Source: Burkholderia contaminans (GTDB lineage: Bacteria > Pseudomonadota > Gammaproteobacteria > Burkholderiales > Burkholderiaceae). Taken from it: a DNA stretch of 64,000 bases. Shown here piece after piece: positions 12,501 to 21,204 of this stretch (positions within the stretch are counted from its first letter, which is position 1; each line of letters begins with the position of its first letter). A program made the position numbers and the translations under genes. The stretch lies in assembly GCF_029633825.1 (NCBI RefSeq), contig NZ_CP090640.1, positions 1,736,001 through 1,800,000 of the forward strand. The letters run 5' to 3'. A model generated the notes under the pieces. It did not search any database. It was not told where the DNA came from and saw only the letters and a program-made list of their open reading frames with translations.

Positions 12501-14808
12501 CCGTGTAGGCTGCGCCGCCCGCAACGCGGAACAGCGTCGAATCGTCGGTGTCGACGCTGAGGTGCTGCGCGGCGACGTTGATCTTCGAGCCCGCGCCATA
12601 CGCGTAGAAGCCGATCTGGTTGGTGCCCGACATGAAGGCGGGCACGGCATTGGCGCCGACGTCGATCGTCGCGCCCGACCGCGCGTGCGCGCCGATCGCG
12701 CCGGTACCCGTCAGGTTGAGTGCGCCGTCGAGCGTCGCTTTCGCGAGCGGCCCCTCGGCCCATACGCCGTAGTTGCGTGTGCCCGATGCGGGATCGAGGC
12801 CGCCGGCCACGTTGATCGCGCCGGTCGAGGTCGCCGCCGTCGCAGTCGTGCCGGTGCCGACGACCATGATGCCGATGCCGTTGACGCCGTTCAGCGTGAT
12901 GGTGCCGGTGTTGGTCACGGTCGCGGCCGTGTTGGCCGCGAGCATGCCGACGTTGGCGAGCGGCGTGCCGGACGCCGCGCCATCGACGACGATCGCGCCC
13001 GCGTTGCTCAGCGTGCCGGCCGCCGAGCCGATGCTAGCCATCGCGGCGCCGTTCTGCGTCTGCGAGCCGATCACGATCGTGCCGAGATTGCTCGCGGTGC
13101 CGGAATTGCCGAGCAGGATGCCGTACGCGTGCGCGGCGAGCGCGACGTCGTTTGCCGATCCGCCGGGCGCGTACTGCGCCGAGCGGCCGAGGTAGATCGT
13201 GCCGCCGGCCTGGTTCGTGAAGCTGCCGCCGTCGACGAGGCCGCCGATCACCTGGCTGTCGAGCGTCGTCGCATTGACGCCGACGTTGATCGTGCCGGCG
13301 TTCGATGCCGTCGCGCCGCCTGTCACGGCGACCGCGTAGTTCTGCAGGTCCGGCTGGTTGCCGTCGAGCGTCCATGCGCCGACGTTCATCACACCGTTGT
13401 TCACGAACGACGTGCCCGTGCCGTTCGCAAATACGCCGTTGCCTTCGGTATACGCGTTGTAGTTGAAGTTGTTCGGCGGCGTGCTGCCGCTCGTGTCGAA
13501 GTCGTCGCCGGACGCGTACCCGGACGAGATCACGCCGTTGTTGACGCCGCTTGCGCCGCTCAGCAGGCGCACCAGGGTGAAGTCGCCCGACAGGCGCCCG
13601 TCGTTGATGAAGTGCGCGCCGTTTTCCGCGAGCACGGCCGAGCTCGGGACGATCGTGTTGACGCCGCGAAAGTCGATCTGGCCGTCCGTGCCGATGTGCA
13701 GCGTCGCGTTCGCGCCCGTGCCGTGCATCGCCGACAGGAAGCCGATCGGCAACGTGTTCTTGTCGCCCGGGGACACGTTGTTCTGATACTGGAAGGTTTG
13801 CTGCGAGAACGTGACGGCCTGGCCGAGCGCACTGTCGTAGGCGGCCTGCGAGCCGAGTGCGCCGCTTTGCACCGAGCGCACGAGAAAGTCGTTGTACGCG
13901 GCGAGCGAGGCGGCGTCGGTGACCTTCCACGTACTGCCGTCGAATGCGGTGAAGGTGCCCGCGTAGGCCGGCACGTCGAGCTGGTGGCTGCCGATGGCGC
14001 CGCCGTCCGCCACGTAATCGCCGGTGGTGAAGCGGATCTGGTTGCGCGAGTTCCAGTTGACGGTGCTGGTCGTGGCGCCCGTGCCGTCCGCGAAGGTCAG
14101 GTCGGTTCCCTTCGCGGCCATCGAGATCGCGTTGCCGGCTGCATCGGGCGCGTTCGCCGCATTGCCGATCGACACGTTGAGCGTACCGCCGGTGGCGGTG
14201 ACGGTGCCGATGCGCGCGTTCACATACTGATCGCCGTTCACGTCATGGTAGACGGGCACCTCGGTCGCGCCGGCCGTCGACGCGGAGAACGCGGACGAGT
14301 CGTAGGTCGCGACGGTCGTGTGGGTACCGGTGATCGAGTCGGGCGTGCTGACGCTGTGCGTCTTGCCGCCCAGCGACAGCAGCGGCTGGGTCGGGTTGCC
14401 CGACACGATGGTCGTGCTGCCGATCGGCGTGAGCGTGTAGCCCGGGTCACCGCCGGCGCCGGTCCATGCGCCCGACACGCCGACGGTGTCGCCGCCCGAG
14501 ACGGTGGTGGAGCCTGCCAGGTTGTCGTTGACGGTCGGGCTGAAACTGCCGGGTGCGCAGGTGCCGCCGTTCGCGACGGCCGTGCCGCTGCCGCAGGTCG
14601 ACGCATGCGCGGAGCCGGCCGACAGCGCGGCGAGCAACGCGCCGAATGCCACGATGCGAAGCGAGGTCCGGTGCGTTGCCGCGTGAGCGGCGCGGCGGCT
14701 CGTGCCGGACGCGCTGCCCGGGCGCTTGCCGCGCGCCCGGGCCGTTTCCGCAACCGCGACCCAGCAGCAGGTGGTCTCGCTCCATATCGATCGAAATGAA
14801 TGATTCAC
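9547..14808 (-). CDS. Type Va autotransporter with pertactin-like passenger
   Basis: 1753 residues. The N-terminus (MNHSFRSIWSETTCCWVAVAE...) is the extended signal peptide region of autotransporters, followed by a hydrophobic core (IVAFGALLAALSAGSAHA). Residues about 70-1270 are a Gly/Ala/Thr/Asn-rich passenger with loosely repeated NxGTI and TGxGA segments expected to form a beta-helix. A pertactin-like C-terminal passenger cap lies near 1270-1395, then a Pro/Gly linker near 1415. The 12-stranded outer-membrane beta-barrel spans about 1470-1753 and ends in the aromatic YRYSW. The start is GTG 14808, supported by AGAGGGG upstream. Likely a surface adhesin or biofilm factor by family; the actual function and any proteolytic release are unknown. 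Confidence 0.93.
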   Translation of the reverse strand: MNHSFRSIWSETTCCWVAVAETARARGKRPGSASGTSRRAAHAATHRTSLRIVAFGALLAALSAGSAHASTCGSGTAVANGGTCAPGSFSPTVNDNLAGSTTVSGGDTVGVSGAWTGAGGDPGYTLTPIGSTTIVSGNPTQPLLSLGGKTHSVSTPDSITGTHTTVATYDSSAFSASTAGATEVPVYHDVNGDQYVNARIGTVTATGGTLNVSIGNAANAPDAAGNAISMAAKGTDLTFADGTGATTSTVNWNSRNQIRFTTGDYVADGGAIGSHQLDVPAYAGTFTAFDGSTWKVTDAASLAAYNDFLVRSVQSGALGSQAAYDSALGQAVTFSQQTFQYQNNVSPGDKNTLPIGFLSAMHGTGANATLHIGTDGQIDFRGVNTIVPSSAVLAENGAHFINDGRLSGDFTLVRLLSGASGVNNGVISSGYASGDDFDTSGSTPPNNFNYNAYTEGNGVFANGTGTSFVNNGVMNVGAWTLDGNQPDLQNYAVAVTGGATASNAGTINVGVNATTLDSQVIGGLVDGGSFTNQAGGTIYLGRSAQYAPGGSANDVALAAHAYGILLGNSGTASNLGTIVIGSQTQNGAAMASIGSAAGTLSNAGAIVVDGAASGTPLANVGMLAANTAATVTNTGTITLNGVNGIGIMVVGTGTTATAATSTGAINVAGGLDPASGTRNYGVWAEGPLAKATLDGALNLTGTGAIGAHARSGATIDVGANAVPAFMSGTNQIGFYAYGAGSKINVAAQHLSVDTDDSTLFRVAGGAAYTGASTAGTLTTDVNGQRAHGVLATDAGTLLSTGNAIYNVNGANGIAIAVEGGAQGTIDAGATINLNAAGAIAGVVDGQAHDLAGANAGAPVATTLTNDAAVTSSTAGVTGFVAQNLGTLANRDTVLLTGAGSTGVVIGALGTVNNASTIRVSDGTGALVQGASATLANAGLIEADDGIAGVHLTGAGASVALSGTGTVSANGSADGVLIDSTVTGGGLAAGATSIAVGGSGKGIDNQGTNAMITLAGTQIGTTGSGADGLSSTGAGARIAADAATVVRTTGDNARGFVVSGADSTLAVNGTTVTTTGAGSAAIVTTGGATVLLSGAKITTAGATADGIVAQNGGRIGDTGSTIASTAGNGATADSGGVLALTGTTLKGATAGVLTSDTLANGATSSVLVDGGSVTSTTGPAFAARGGTADIAVRNGTVVTAGNGTLLDLSNGSHATFTASAVNLAGDIVSDASSTGTVFLANGTTLTGKIDPVALSIDNTSTWRMTGSSVLSSLNNAGLVTFAAPTGSPTLAGSYKTLTTGSYVGNGGTIALNTFLGADASPTDRVIVNGGAASGTTGLKISNTAGTGAQTKGDGIPVVVTANGGTTTASAFQLAGPVQAGAYEYRLYRGGQGDANGWYLRSQLDPSDPGNPIHPSGGGDGGNNGNGNGGTLAYRPGVSGYALTPLLNADYGFSTLGKLHERVGDIYNLEKQQPGNRDGVWGRIGGQSLDANAGRFAADERTFFAQFGKDWTLDQAPNGGGSTHAGVTASIGVSNASFSDMARADTANLSTSTGSVEMHAQSVGGYWTRYLPDGTYFDSVGQVTHYGNRYRDSYGNEASQNGFGVALSQEVGKPFAIGALPVAVEPQAQLMYQYLKLNGFNDNVSAVSGTTTNALRGRVGVRIFRPNLQSDAGGGAATPYFTADVLHDFLSPGQTVVGGTPFATHLGRTWYELGVGVTAGFGKSGELYANAKIARNIGGDYRRGIVGQVGYRYSW

Positions 14809-14839
14809 GACAAGCCCCTCTCTCTTGTTTTGATGTGGT

Positions 14840-14860
14840 TTTCACCGCGGCGCGGTGAAA
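14840..14860. promoter_or_regulatory. 21-bp palindrome just upstream of the autotransporter gene
   Basis: A perfect inverted repeat, TTTCACCGC (14840-14848) and GCGGTGAAA (14852-14860), centred about 42 bp upstream of the GTG start. It would lie in the promoter or mRNA leader and looks like a dimeric repressor site; as RNA it would also form a 9-bp hairpin near the ribosome site. The regulator is unknown. Confidence 0.5.
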
Positions 14861-15444
14861 TCGCAATCCGCGGTGGAGAATGGCGTGAATGGGTGTGCGG
14901 CGGCCGTGGCCGTTTCTCCGCGAATCGCAATTCGTTACACCGAGGATGGGCGGAGTCTATTGATCGGGCGAGTGATCGATTGTCGGGAATCTAACAAATG
15001 CGGCAATCATGCTGTTTTCATCGGGTATTTTTTGGTTGTGCGATGAATCGAACTGAAAGCCTTGCTGTATAGGGTCTTGGCGGGCTTGGGTGATGCAAAT
15101 CAGCGGCTGCTGGCTCGGTGAGGTGCCGCACGGTTTGTGCCGGATTGGTGCGTTAAAATGCGGTTGCCGGATTATCTGAATACCGCCGCCGTATTTTGGT
15201 TTTCGATTTGTTTTAAATTGAAAATAAATCAAATCCGAAAAGTGTTGTGCGGCGTCGCTTCGATATGCCGGACTGTGGTCGGGATGAAACGCAGTCGGCG
15301 CAGGGGAGGGCGATTTGTTGCGACGGTGAGCGTTACCGAGTCGCTTGCGCACGAAGCCGCCGCCGCGATTCGACGCGGCGGGCCATCGACGTGCGGTGAC
15401 GCGGCGAAAAGGTGAAAGGAGGAGGGCGCTGGCGCGCCGGACGC
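14861..15444. other. Intergenic region with an AT-rich core
   Basis: No convincing gene. The stretch about 14960-15240 is far more AT-rich than its surroundings. It contains a near-perfect inverted repeat, GATTTGTTTT (15205-15214) and AAAATAAATC (15221-15230), with a 6-base spacer. It presumably carries the autotransporter promoter and upstream control sites. Short open frames here have no recognisable content. Confidence 0.5.
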
Positions 15445-16356
15445 TCAGAAGTCGATCGCGTCGTCGGAATCGACTTCGGCGGCGGTGGCGAGCACCTCGC
15501 GCGTGTCGCGCGGCGCCGATGCCGACGCGTCGAGCGACGGATTGCGCAGCTTCTCGAGCACGCGCTCCGGCACCGGGATCCGCATCCGCGCGGCGACGTC
15601 GCCGCACTGGAACATGATCAGCTCGCCCGGCTCGAACGCAGTCCAGACTTCGTTGTCGGTGAGCGGCTGCGTCGCGATCACCGCGACGCGATCCTCGGGC
15701 GTCGTGTATTTCGCGAAGTCGATCGACAGGTCCTCGTCGACGAGGTGCGCGGTCGAGAACGGCCAGCGCCGCACGAGGTAGTGCAGCCGCGTCGAGCAAT
15801 GCGCGAACAGCGCCTGGCCGTTCGACATCAGGAAGTTGAATACGCCGTGATCGGTGATGCCGCGCGTCAGCTCGCCGACGCGCTCGAACAGTTCGGGCAA
15901 CGGCGGCTGCGCGCCGGGGAACGCTTCGCGCAGCCCCTGCATCAGCACGCAGAACGCCTGTTCGCTGTCGGTCGTGCCGACCGGGTGGTAGACGCTGCCG
16001 TCCATGTCCGGTGCGTAATCCTGCAGGTCGCCGTTGTGCGCGAAGATCCAGTGCCGGCCCCACAGCTCGCGCATGAACGGATGGCTGTTCTCGAGCAGGA
16101 TGTGGCCTTGCGTCGCCTTGCGGATGTGCGCGATCGTGTTCTTGGACTTGATCGGGTAGCGCTTCACCATTTCGGCGATCGGCGACGTGGCCGAGGCCTG
16201 GTGATCGATGAACAGGCGGCAGGCTTTATCTTCGAAGAACGCGATGCCCCAGCCGTCGGCATGGTGATCGGTGAGGCCGCCCCGGGCCGCGAAACCTGTG
16301 AAGGAGAATGTGACGTCCGTCGGCGCGGCGCAGTTCATTCCTAAGAGTTGGCACAT
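15445..16356 (-). CDS. Class II glutamine amidotransferase (YafJ-like)
   Basis: 303 residues. Met1 is followed directly by Cys2, the N-terminal nucleophile of class II glutamine amidotransferases (MCQLLGMNC). GWGIAFF near 40 and the HNGDL motif near 110 are the conserved glutaminase-fold elements. There is no second synthase domain, so it is a stand-alone glutaminase-fold protein as in YafJ; its physiological acceptor is not known. It is transcribed alone, away from pyrC. Confidence 0.88.
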   Translation of the reverse strand: MCQLLGMNCAAPTDVTFSFTGFAARGGLTDHHADGWGIAFFEDKACRLFIDHQASATSPIAEMVKRYPIKSKNTIAHIRKATQGHILLENSHPFMRELWGRHWIFAHNGDLQDYAPDMDGSVYHPVGTTDSEQAFCVLMQGLREAFPGAQPPLPELFERVGELTRGITDHGVFNFLMSNGQALFAHCSTRLHYLVRRWPFSTAHLVDEDLSIDFAKYTTPEDRVAVIATQPLTDNEVWTAFEPGELIMFQCGDVAARMRIPVPERVLEKLRNPSLDASASAPRDTREVLATAAEVDSDDAIDF

Positions 16357-16409
16357 TTTACGTGGGGCAGCAGGCTGAGGCGGGGGGTAACGAACCGGGC
16401 GAACCCCGG

Positions 16410-16561
16410 TACAATGCGGCTTCTAGCATATCACCGAGCCCTGAGCGGTAAAAAGCGGATTCCGCCGGCCGAAGGCCCCGTGTTGCGGTTTGCCGTCAGT
16501 CGGCCCGCGCACGCGCGTTCCGGCCCCGCCGATGGCCAGCCCGTTCCTCACGACGCCTCCT
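16410..16561 (+). promoter_or_regulatory. Probable pyrC promoter and leader
   Basis: TACAAT at 16410-16415 is a good -10 box, but no convincing -35 box is visible. A start near 16422 would give a leader of about 140 bases. The leader has short self-complementary pieces around 16455-16480 but no clear terminator. Leader-based control of pyrC is known in enteric bacteria; here it is only a possibility. Confidence 0.35.
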
Positions 16562-17626
16562 ATGACTGCCTCGAACGCTTCCTCCCCGGCGACGCTCTCG
16601 CTCGCCCGTCCCGACGACTGGCACCTGCACCTCCGAGATGGCGACATGCTCGCCGCCGTGCTGCCGCACACCGCGCGCCAGTTCGGCCGCGCCATCGTCA
16701 TGCCGAACCTGAAGCCGCCGGTGACGACCACCGCGCAGGCGCAGGCCTATCGCGAGCGCATCCTCGCGGCGCTGCCGGCCGGGATGACGTTCGAACCGCT
16801 GATGACGCTGTACCTGACCGACAACACGCCGCCCGACGAGATTCGCCGCGCGCGCGAAAGCGGCTTCGTGCACGGCGTGAAGCTGTATCCGGCAGGCGCG
16901 ACGACGAATTCCGACCACGGCGTCACCGATCTCGCGAAATGTGCGAAGACGCTCGAGGCGATGCAGGAAACCGGCATGCCGCTGCTCGTGCACGGCGAGG
17001 TGACCGATGCGTCGATCGACCTGTTCGACCGCGAGAAGGTCTTCATCGACCGCGTGATGACGCCGCTGCGCCGCGATTTCCCGGGCCTGAAGGTCGTGTT
17101 CGAACACATCACGACGAAGGACGCGGCCGACTACGTGCGCGACGCGGACGCGGCGCCCGGCCTGCTCGGCGCGACGATCACCGCGCATCACCTGCTTTAC
17201 AACCGCAACGCGCTGTTCGTCGGCGGGATTCGCCCGCACTACTACTGCCTGCCGGTGCTGAAGCGCGAGACGCATCGCGTTGCACTGGTCGAGGCCGCGA
17301 CGTCGGGCAACCCGCGCTTCTTCCTGGGCACCGACAGCGCACCGCATGCGCGCGACGCGAAGGAAACCGCGTGCGGCTGCGCGGGCTGCTACACGGCGCT
17401 GCACGCGCTCGAGCTGTATGCGGAAGCGTTCGATCATGCCGGCGCGCTCGACAAGCTGGAAGGCTTCGCGAGCTTCTTCGGCGCCGATTTCTACGGGCTG
17501 CCGCGCAGCGCCGAGACGGTCACGCTGCGTCGCGAGGCATGGGAACTGCCACGCGAGATCTTCGCGGGCGATACGCCCGTCGTGCCGCTGCGAGGCGGCG
17601 AGACGATCGGCTGGAAACTGGCGTGA
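16562..17626 (+). CDS. pyrC: Dihydroorotase
   Basis: 354 residues, class II dihydroorotase, which cyclises N-carbamoyl-aspartate to dihydroorotate in pyrimidine synthesis. The metal ligands HLHLRDG are at 21-27 (His21, His23). Lys107 in GVKLYPAG is the carbamylated bridging residue, and His144 is in VHGEVTD. The start is uncertain: ATG 16562 begins just before the conserved text; in-frame ATGs at 16532 and 16490 would add 10 and 24 residues, and none has a clear ribosome site. The gene is monocistronic. Confidence 0.95.
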   Translation: MTASNASSPATLSLARPDDWHLHLRDGDMLAAVLPHTARQFGRAIVMPNLKPPVTTTAQAQAYRERILAALPAGMTFEPLMTLYLTDNTPPDEIRRARESGFVHGVKLYPAGATTNSDHGVTDLAKCAKTLEAMQETGMPLLVHGEVTDASIDLFDREKVFIDRVMTPLRRDFPGLKVVFEHITTKDAADYVRDADAAPGLLGATITAHHLLYNRNALFVGGIRPHYYCLPVLKRETHRVALVEAATSGNPRFFLGTDSAPHARDAKETACGCAGCYTALHALELYAEAFDHAGALDKLEGFASFFGADFYGLPRSAETVTLRREAWELPREIFAGDTPVVPLRGGETIGWKLA

Positions 17627-17692
17627 CCTTTAGCACCGCCGCGTGAGCCCGACTCCATGCGGCCCGCGGCGCGCAGTGCTAGAATGCGCGTC

Positions 17693-18106
<414 letters not shown>

Positions 18107-18116
18107 CTCGAATGGG

Positions 18117-18156
18117 AAAGGGCCGGCGTCTCCCCACGGAGCGCCGGCCCTTTTTT
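18117..18156 (+). terminator. Intrinsic terminator of rnpB
   Basis: Stem GGGCCGGCG (18120-18128) with CGCCGGCCC (18142-18150), then TTTTTT. It lies just after the closing stem of the RNase P RNA. Confidence 0.9.
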
Positions 18157-18176
18157 CATGCGCGCTCGCCGTGGGT

Positions 18177-18599
18177 TCAGCCGGCGACGATGTCGAACGA
18201 ATGCGTGAGTTCGGCCGTCTTCGCGATCATGATCGACGCGGAGCAATACTTGTCGTGCGACAGGTTGATCGCGCGTTCGACCGTGGACGGGTTCAGGTTG
18301 CGACCCGTGACGGTGAAGTGGAAGTGCACCTTCGTGAACACCTTCGGATCTTCGCTCGCGCGTTCGGCCTTCAGCGTGACCGAGCAGCCGCTGACTTCCT
18401 GGCGGCTCTTCTTCAGGATCAGCACGACGTCATAGGCCGTGCAGCCGCCGGTGCCGAGCAGCACCATTTCCATCGGGCGCGGCGCGAGGTTGTGGCCGCC
18501 GCCTTCGGGCGCGCCATCCATCGTGACGAGGTGGCCGCTGCCGGTCTCGGCGGAAAACGCCATGCCGTCCTGGCCCATCCAGCTTACTTTGCATTCCAT
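18177..18599 (-). CDS. OsmC-family protein, YhfA-like
   Basis: 140 residues. MECKVSWMG at the start, PMEMVLLGTGGCTAYDVV in the middle and DKYCSASIMI near the C-terminus match the YhfA branch of the OsmC/Ohr fold. The two Cys residues in GGCTAYD and KYCSA are the reactive pair of this superfamily, which reduces organic peroxides, although the substrate of the YhfA branch is not established. The start is ATG 18599, with GGAGT upstream; the frame stays open further upstream but without family sequence. Convergent with rnpB. Confidence 0.88.
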   Translation of the reverse strand: MECKVSWMGQDGMAFSAETGSGHLVTMDGAPEGGGHNLAPRPMEMVLLGTGGCTAYDVVLILKKSRQEVSGCSVTLKAERASEDPKVFTKVHFHFTVTGRNLNPSTVERAINLSHDKYCSASIMIAKTAELTHSFDIVAG

Positions 18600-18880
18600 G
18601 CTTGCACTCCAGCGTTGCCTGATTCGGATTCGATCCGGCATTGTAGCCCGCTGCGCAACGGCCGGCTGATGCGCTGCACGACGCGCAATGCCGGAACGGC
18701 GCAAGCGGTGCGCCGGACGGCCAATTCCCCGTCGAATTTAGGGGCTTTGCTCTAATCGAAGGCGAATTTCGACCCTGCTGTGTGCGATCAAGTAATTGAT
18801 TTTAAAAGGGAAGGTGGATTTTTCAAACGCGATGCGAGATATTCCGCATTATGGTGTTTGATTTCGTAATGCAAATTTTC

Positions 18881-18909
18881 TTGTGCAGCCGGCGACGCGT
18901 TCGTATAAT
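18881..18909 (+). promoter_or_regulatory. Sigma-70 type promoter for the small RNA
   Basis: A consensus -10 TATAAT (18904-18909) with TTGTGC (18881-18886) exactly 17 bp upstream, inside an AT-rich stretch starting near 18740. No protein gene follows on this strand; the transcript would end at the terminator at 19007. Confidence 0.75.
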
Positions 18910-18916
18910 GAGCCTC

Positions 18917-19007
18917 ATTGGTTGTCGCGCTGCGGCAACCTCCGAATGTCTCCTCCACCCTCCTCCTATGGTGGATTAAGCCCGAACCAGCCGTTCGGGC
19001 TTTTTTT
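18917..19007 (+). ncRNA. Putative small RNA with two anti-Shine-Dalgarno motifs
   Basis: About 91 nt, predicted from promoter plus terminator. Hairpin 1 is at 18920-18940 (GGTTG...CAACC). A linker contains CTCCTCC (18950-18956). Hairpin 2 pairs CCACC (18955-18959) with GGTGG (18970-18974) and displays a second CTCCTCC (18960-18966) in its loop. The terminator stem is AGCCCGAAC/GTTCGGGCT (18979-18987 and 18993-19001) followed by a T-run. CUCCUCC complements GGAGGAG ribosome sites, so the RNA could block translation of many mRNAs, and the U-tail is suited to Hfq. Anti-SD sRNAs such as NcS27 are described in Burkholderia; I cannot confirm whether this is the same RNA. Confidence 0.75.
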
Positions 19008-19052
19008 CGTCCCATGCAAACATCGGCGTGCGGCTTGCGCGCCCCGGCATCG

Positions 19053-19358
19053 TTACGCCGGTTGCTTGGCGGCCGGCTGCGCGGTCGGGCCGGGCGTCGT
19101 GCCGGGCGAGCGTGCGTCGGGTGCCGGTGCGTGGACGGCCGACGCATGGCCGTGCCCACGCGCGCAGAAGTGGCGGACGCGTTCGCGCACCGCGCGCAGG
19201 CGGGCGACGCGATCCTCGGCATGGGCGGCGCGGGCTTCGGTAATGCGTGTATCGAGTGCGTCGAGCTTGGCTTCGCAGTCGGTGCGGGCGGCGACGGCGG
19301 GCGCCGCGGCGGCCAGCAGTGCGGCTGCAAGGAAGGGCGTAAGTCGTTGATTCATCAT
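19053..19358 (-). CDS. Small exported DUF1090-like protein
   Basis: 101 residues. A signal peptide covers about 1-24 (hydrophobic FLAAALLAAAAPAVAA). A short charged helical segment follows with two cysteines spaced as in DUF1090/YqjC proteins (DCEAKLDAL ... RVRHFC). The tail is Pro/Ala-rich and low complexity. Expected in the periplasm; function unknown. Two adjacent ATGs exist (19358 and 19355). Its stop lies 45 bases past the end of the convergent small RNA. Confidence 0.65.
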   Translation of the reverse strand: MMNQRLTPFLAAALLAAAAPAVAARTDCEAKLDALDTRITEARAAHAEDRVARLRAVRERVRHFCARGHGHASAVHAPAPDARSPGTTPGPTAQPAAKQPA

Positions 19359-19518
19359 GCTTGTTTGTTGTTTTCCAGATTCGGCCGGTCTGGCGCGGGA
19401 TGGTCATGTGCCGCGCGTCGATGGGTGCCTCCCCGGGCGCTCGGTTCGCCTGGCTTGCCGGGGCACGAACGGATTTTGGCCCATTTCGGCCGCCATGGAC
19501 ACGGGAAGTGGATTCCCT

Positions 19519-19548
19519 TTGACCGCCTTGTCGTATTTCCTTTATAAT
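19519..19548 (+). promoter_or_regulatory. Promoter of the rplM-rpsI operon
   Basis: TTGACC (19519-19524), an 18-bp spacer and TATAAT (19543-19548): close to the sigma-70 consensus, as expected for ribosomal protein genes. The leader from about 19555 to 19669 is roughly 115 bases and could host L13 feedback control, known in E. coli; no specific structure was identified. The 19359-19518 stretch shows nothing else. Confidence 0.8.
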
Positions 19549-19669
19549 TCAGGGCTTTTCCGCATTCATGCCCACGGAAAAAGAACAGGGAGAGCCTGCA
19601 CCGCGCCTCGAAGCGCACACAGACAAGCAGGAAGAACACATCGGGCTAAGCAATTTTTTTGGATCGATC

Positions 19670-20098
19670 ATGAAGACGTTTTCCGCAAAAGCCCATGAGG
19701 TGACGCGTGAATGGTACGTGATTGACGCGACGGATAAGGTTCTCGGCCGTGTTGCCAGCGAAGTGGCACGCCGTCTGCGCGGCAAGCACAAGCCTGAGTT
19801 CACCCCGCACGTCGACACTGGTGATTTCATCATCATCATCAACGCAAGCAAGTTGAAGGTCACGGGCAACAAGACGCTGGACAAGAAGTACTACCGTCAC
19901 TCGGGTTACCCGGGCGGTATCTATGAAACGACGTTCGGCAAGATGCAAGAACGCTTCCCGGGCCGCGCGCTCGAGAAGGCGGTCAAGGGCATGCTGCCGA
20001 AGGGCCCGCTCGGCTACGCGATGATCAAGAAGCTGAAGGTCTACGCTGAAGCTACGCATCCGCATTCGGCGCAACAGCCGAAGGCGCTCGAGATCTAA
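19670..20098 (+). CDS. rplM: 50S ribosomal protein L13
   Basis: 142 residues, the standard length. It begins [11 protein letters not shown] and contains the conserved [16 protein letters not shown] and [15 protein letters not shown] segments, ending in [13 protein letters not shown]. It is an early-assembling 23S rRNA-binding protein. The start is ATG 19670; in-frame upstream sequence has no L13 similarity. rpsI follows after 11 bases. Confidence 0.98.
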
Positions 20099-20109
20099 GG
20101 GGAGCCCAC

Positions 20110-20502
20110 ATGATCGGTAACTGGAACTACGGTACGGGCCGCCGCAAGAGCGCAGTCGCACGTGTCTTCATCAAGGCTGGCAAGGGCGACATCATCGTCA
20201 ACGGCAAGCCCATCGCTGACTACTTCTCGCGCGAAACGTCGCTGATGATCGTGCGTCAACCGCTGGAACTCACGAACCACGGCCAGACGTTCGACATCAA
20301 GGTCAACGTCAACGGCGGCGGCGAAACGGGTCAGGCAGGTGCAGTGCGCCACGGCATCACCCGTGCACTGATCGACTACGATGCGACGCTGAAGCCGTCG
20401 CTGTCGAACGCAGGCTTCGTCACGCGCGATGCACGTGAAGTCGAGCGTAAGAAGGTTGGTCTGCGCAAGGCACGCCGCGCAAAGCAGTTCTCGAAGCGTT
20501 AA
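20110..20502 (+). CDS. rpsI: 30S ribosomal protein S9
   Basis: 130 residues, standard length. It opens with [15 protein letters not shown] and ends in the basic tail RRAKQFSKR, which reaches the tRNA in the ribosomal P site. The central [14 protein letters not shown] is conserved. It forms the classic rplM-rpsI operon and ends before a strong terminator. Confidence 0.98.
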   Translation: MIGNWNYGTGRRKSAVARVFIKAGKGDIIVNGKPIADYFSRETSLMIVRQPLELTNHGQTFDIKVNVNGGGETGQAGAVRHGITRALIDYDATLKPSLSNAGFVTRDAREVERKKVGLRKARRAKQFSKR

Positions 20503-20548
20503 TTCCGCTTCATGGCCTCGCCGCTCCCGGGCGGCGTCCGCCGGAAAA

Positions 20549-20578
20549 ACCGCCAGCGTTCGCGCTGGCGGTTTTTTT
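20549..20578 (+). terminator. Terminator of the rplM-rpsI operon
   Basis: Stem ACCGCCAGCG (20549-20558) with CGCTGGCGGT (20563-20572), a TTCG tetraloop and a T-run to 20578. Confidence 0.95.
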
Positions 20579-20720
20579 ATGTCCGTCTCCAGGCGCGTGC
20601 TGCCGCGGCCCGCGCAGGCGTGTTTGATGAAATCGACAAGAACCTATTGATTTCATGGACTTCAGCACGATCTTCTGATCGGCCCTACAATAGCGGCTAA
20701 AGCTTTTTGGAGAGTTCGCA

Positions 20721-21092
20721 ATGAACGCTGTTACCGAATCCGCAGCAACGACGGCCGAAATGCCGGTTCCGTTCGTCTTCACCGACGCCGCAGCCGACAA
20801 GGTCAAGCAACTGATCGACGAAGAGGGCAATCCCGACCTGAAGCTGCGCGTGTTCGTGCAGGGCGGCGGCTGCTCCGGCTTCCAGTATGGCTTCACGTTC
20901 GACGAGGAAGTCAACGAGGACGACACCGTGATGAACAAAAACGGCGTCCAACTCCTGATCGACTCGATGAGCTACCAGTACCTGGTCGGCGCCGAGATCG
21001 ACTACAAGGACGACCTCAACGGCGCCCAGTTCGTGATCAAGAACCCGAACGCGAGCACCACCTGCGGGTGCGGCTCGTCGTTCTCGGTCTGA
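20721..21092 (+). CDS. erpA: Iron-sulfur cluster insertion protein ErpA
   Basis: 123 residues, A-type carrier. The three cluster-binding cysteines are present: Cys51 in [11 protein letters not shown], and Cys115 and Cys117 in TTCGCGSSF. The family delivers [Fe-S] clusters to apoproteins. GGAGAG precedes the ATG by eight bases. TACAAT at 20686-20691 is a plausible -10 box. It stands alone, separate from any isc operon, which supports ErpA over IscA. Confidence 0.92.
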   Translation: MNAVTESAATTAEMPVPFVFTDAAADKVKQLIDEEGNPDLKLRVFVQGGGCSGFQYGFTFDEEVNEDDTVMNKNGVQLLIDSMSYQYLVGAEIDYKDDLNGAQFVIKNPNASTTCGCGSSFSV

Positions 21093-21126
21093 GCACACCG
21101 CAGATCCGATCCGGTTCGCCGGAATG

Positions 21127-21157
21127 AAAAACGGGGCTTCATGCCCCGTTTTTTTGT
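21127..21157. terminator. Bidirectional terminator between erpA and anmK
   Basis: Stem AACGGGGC (21130-21137) with GCCCCGTT (21143-21150), a 5-base loop, an A-run on the left and a T-run on the right. Confidence 0.92.
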
Positions 21158-21204
21158 GCCCGTTCGCAATGGCGACGGGCGCCTGCCGTGGAGCAGGTGC
21201 CGCG

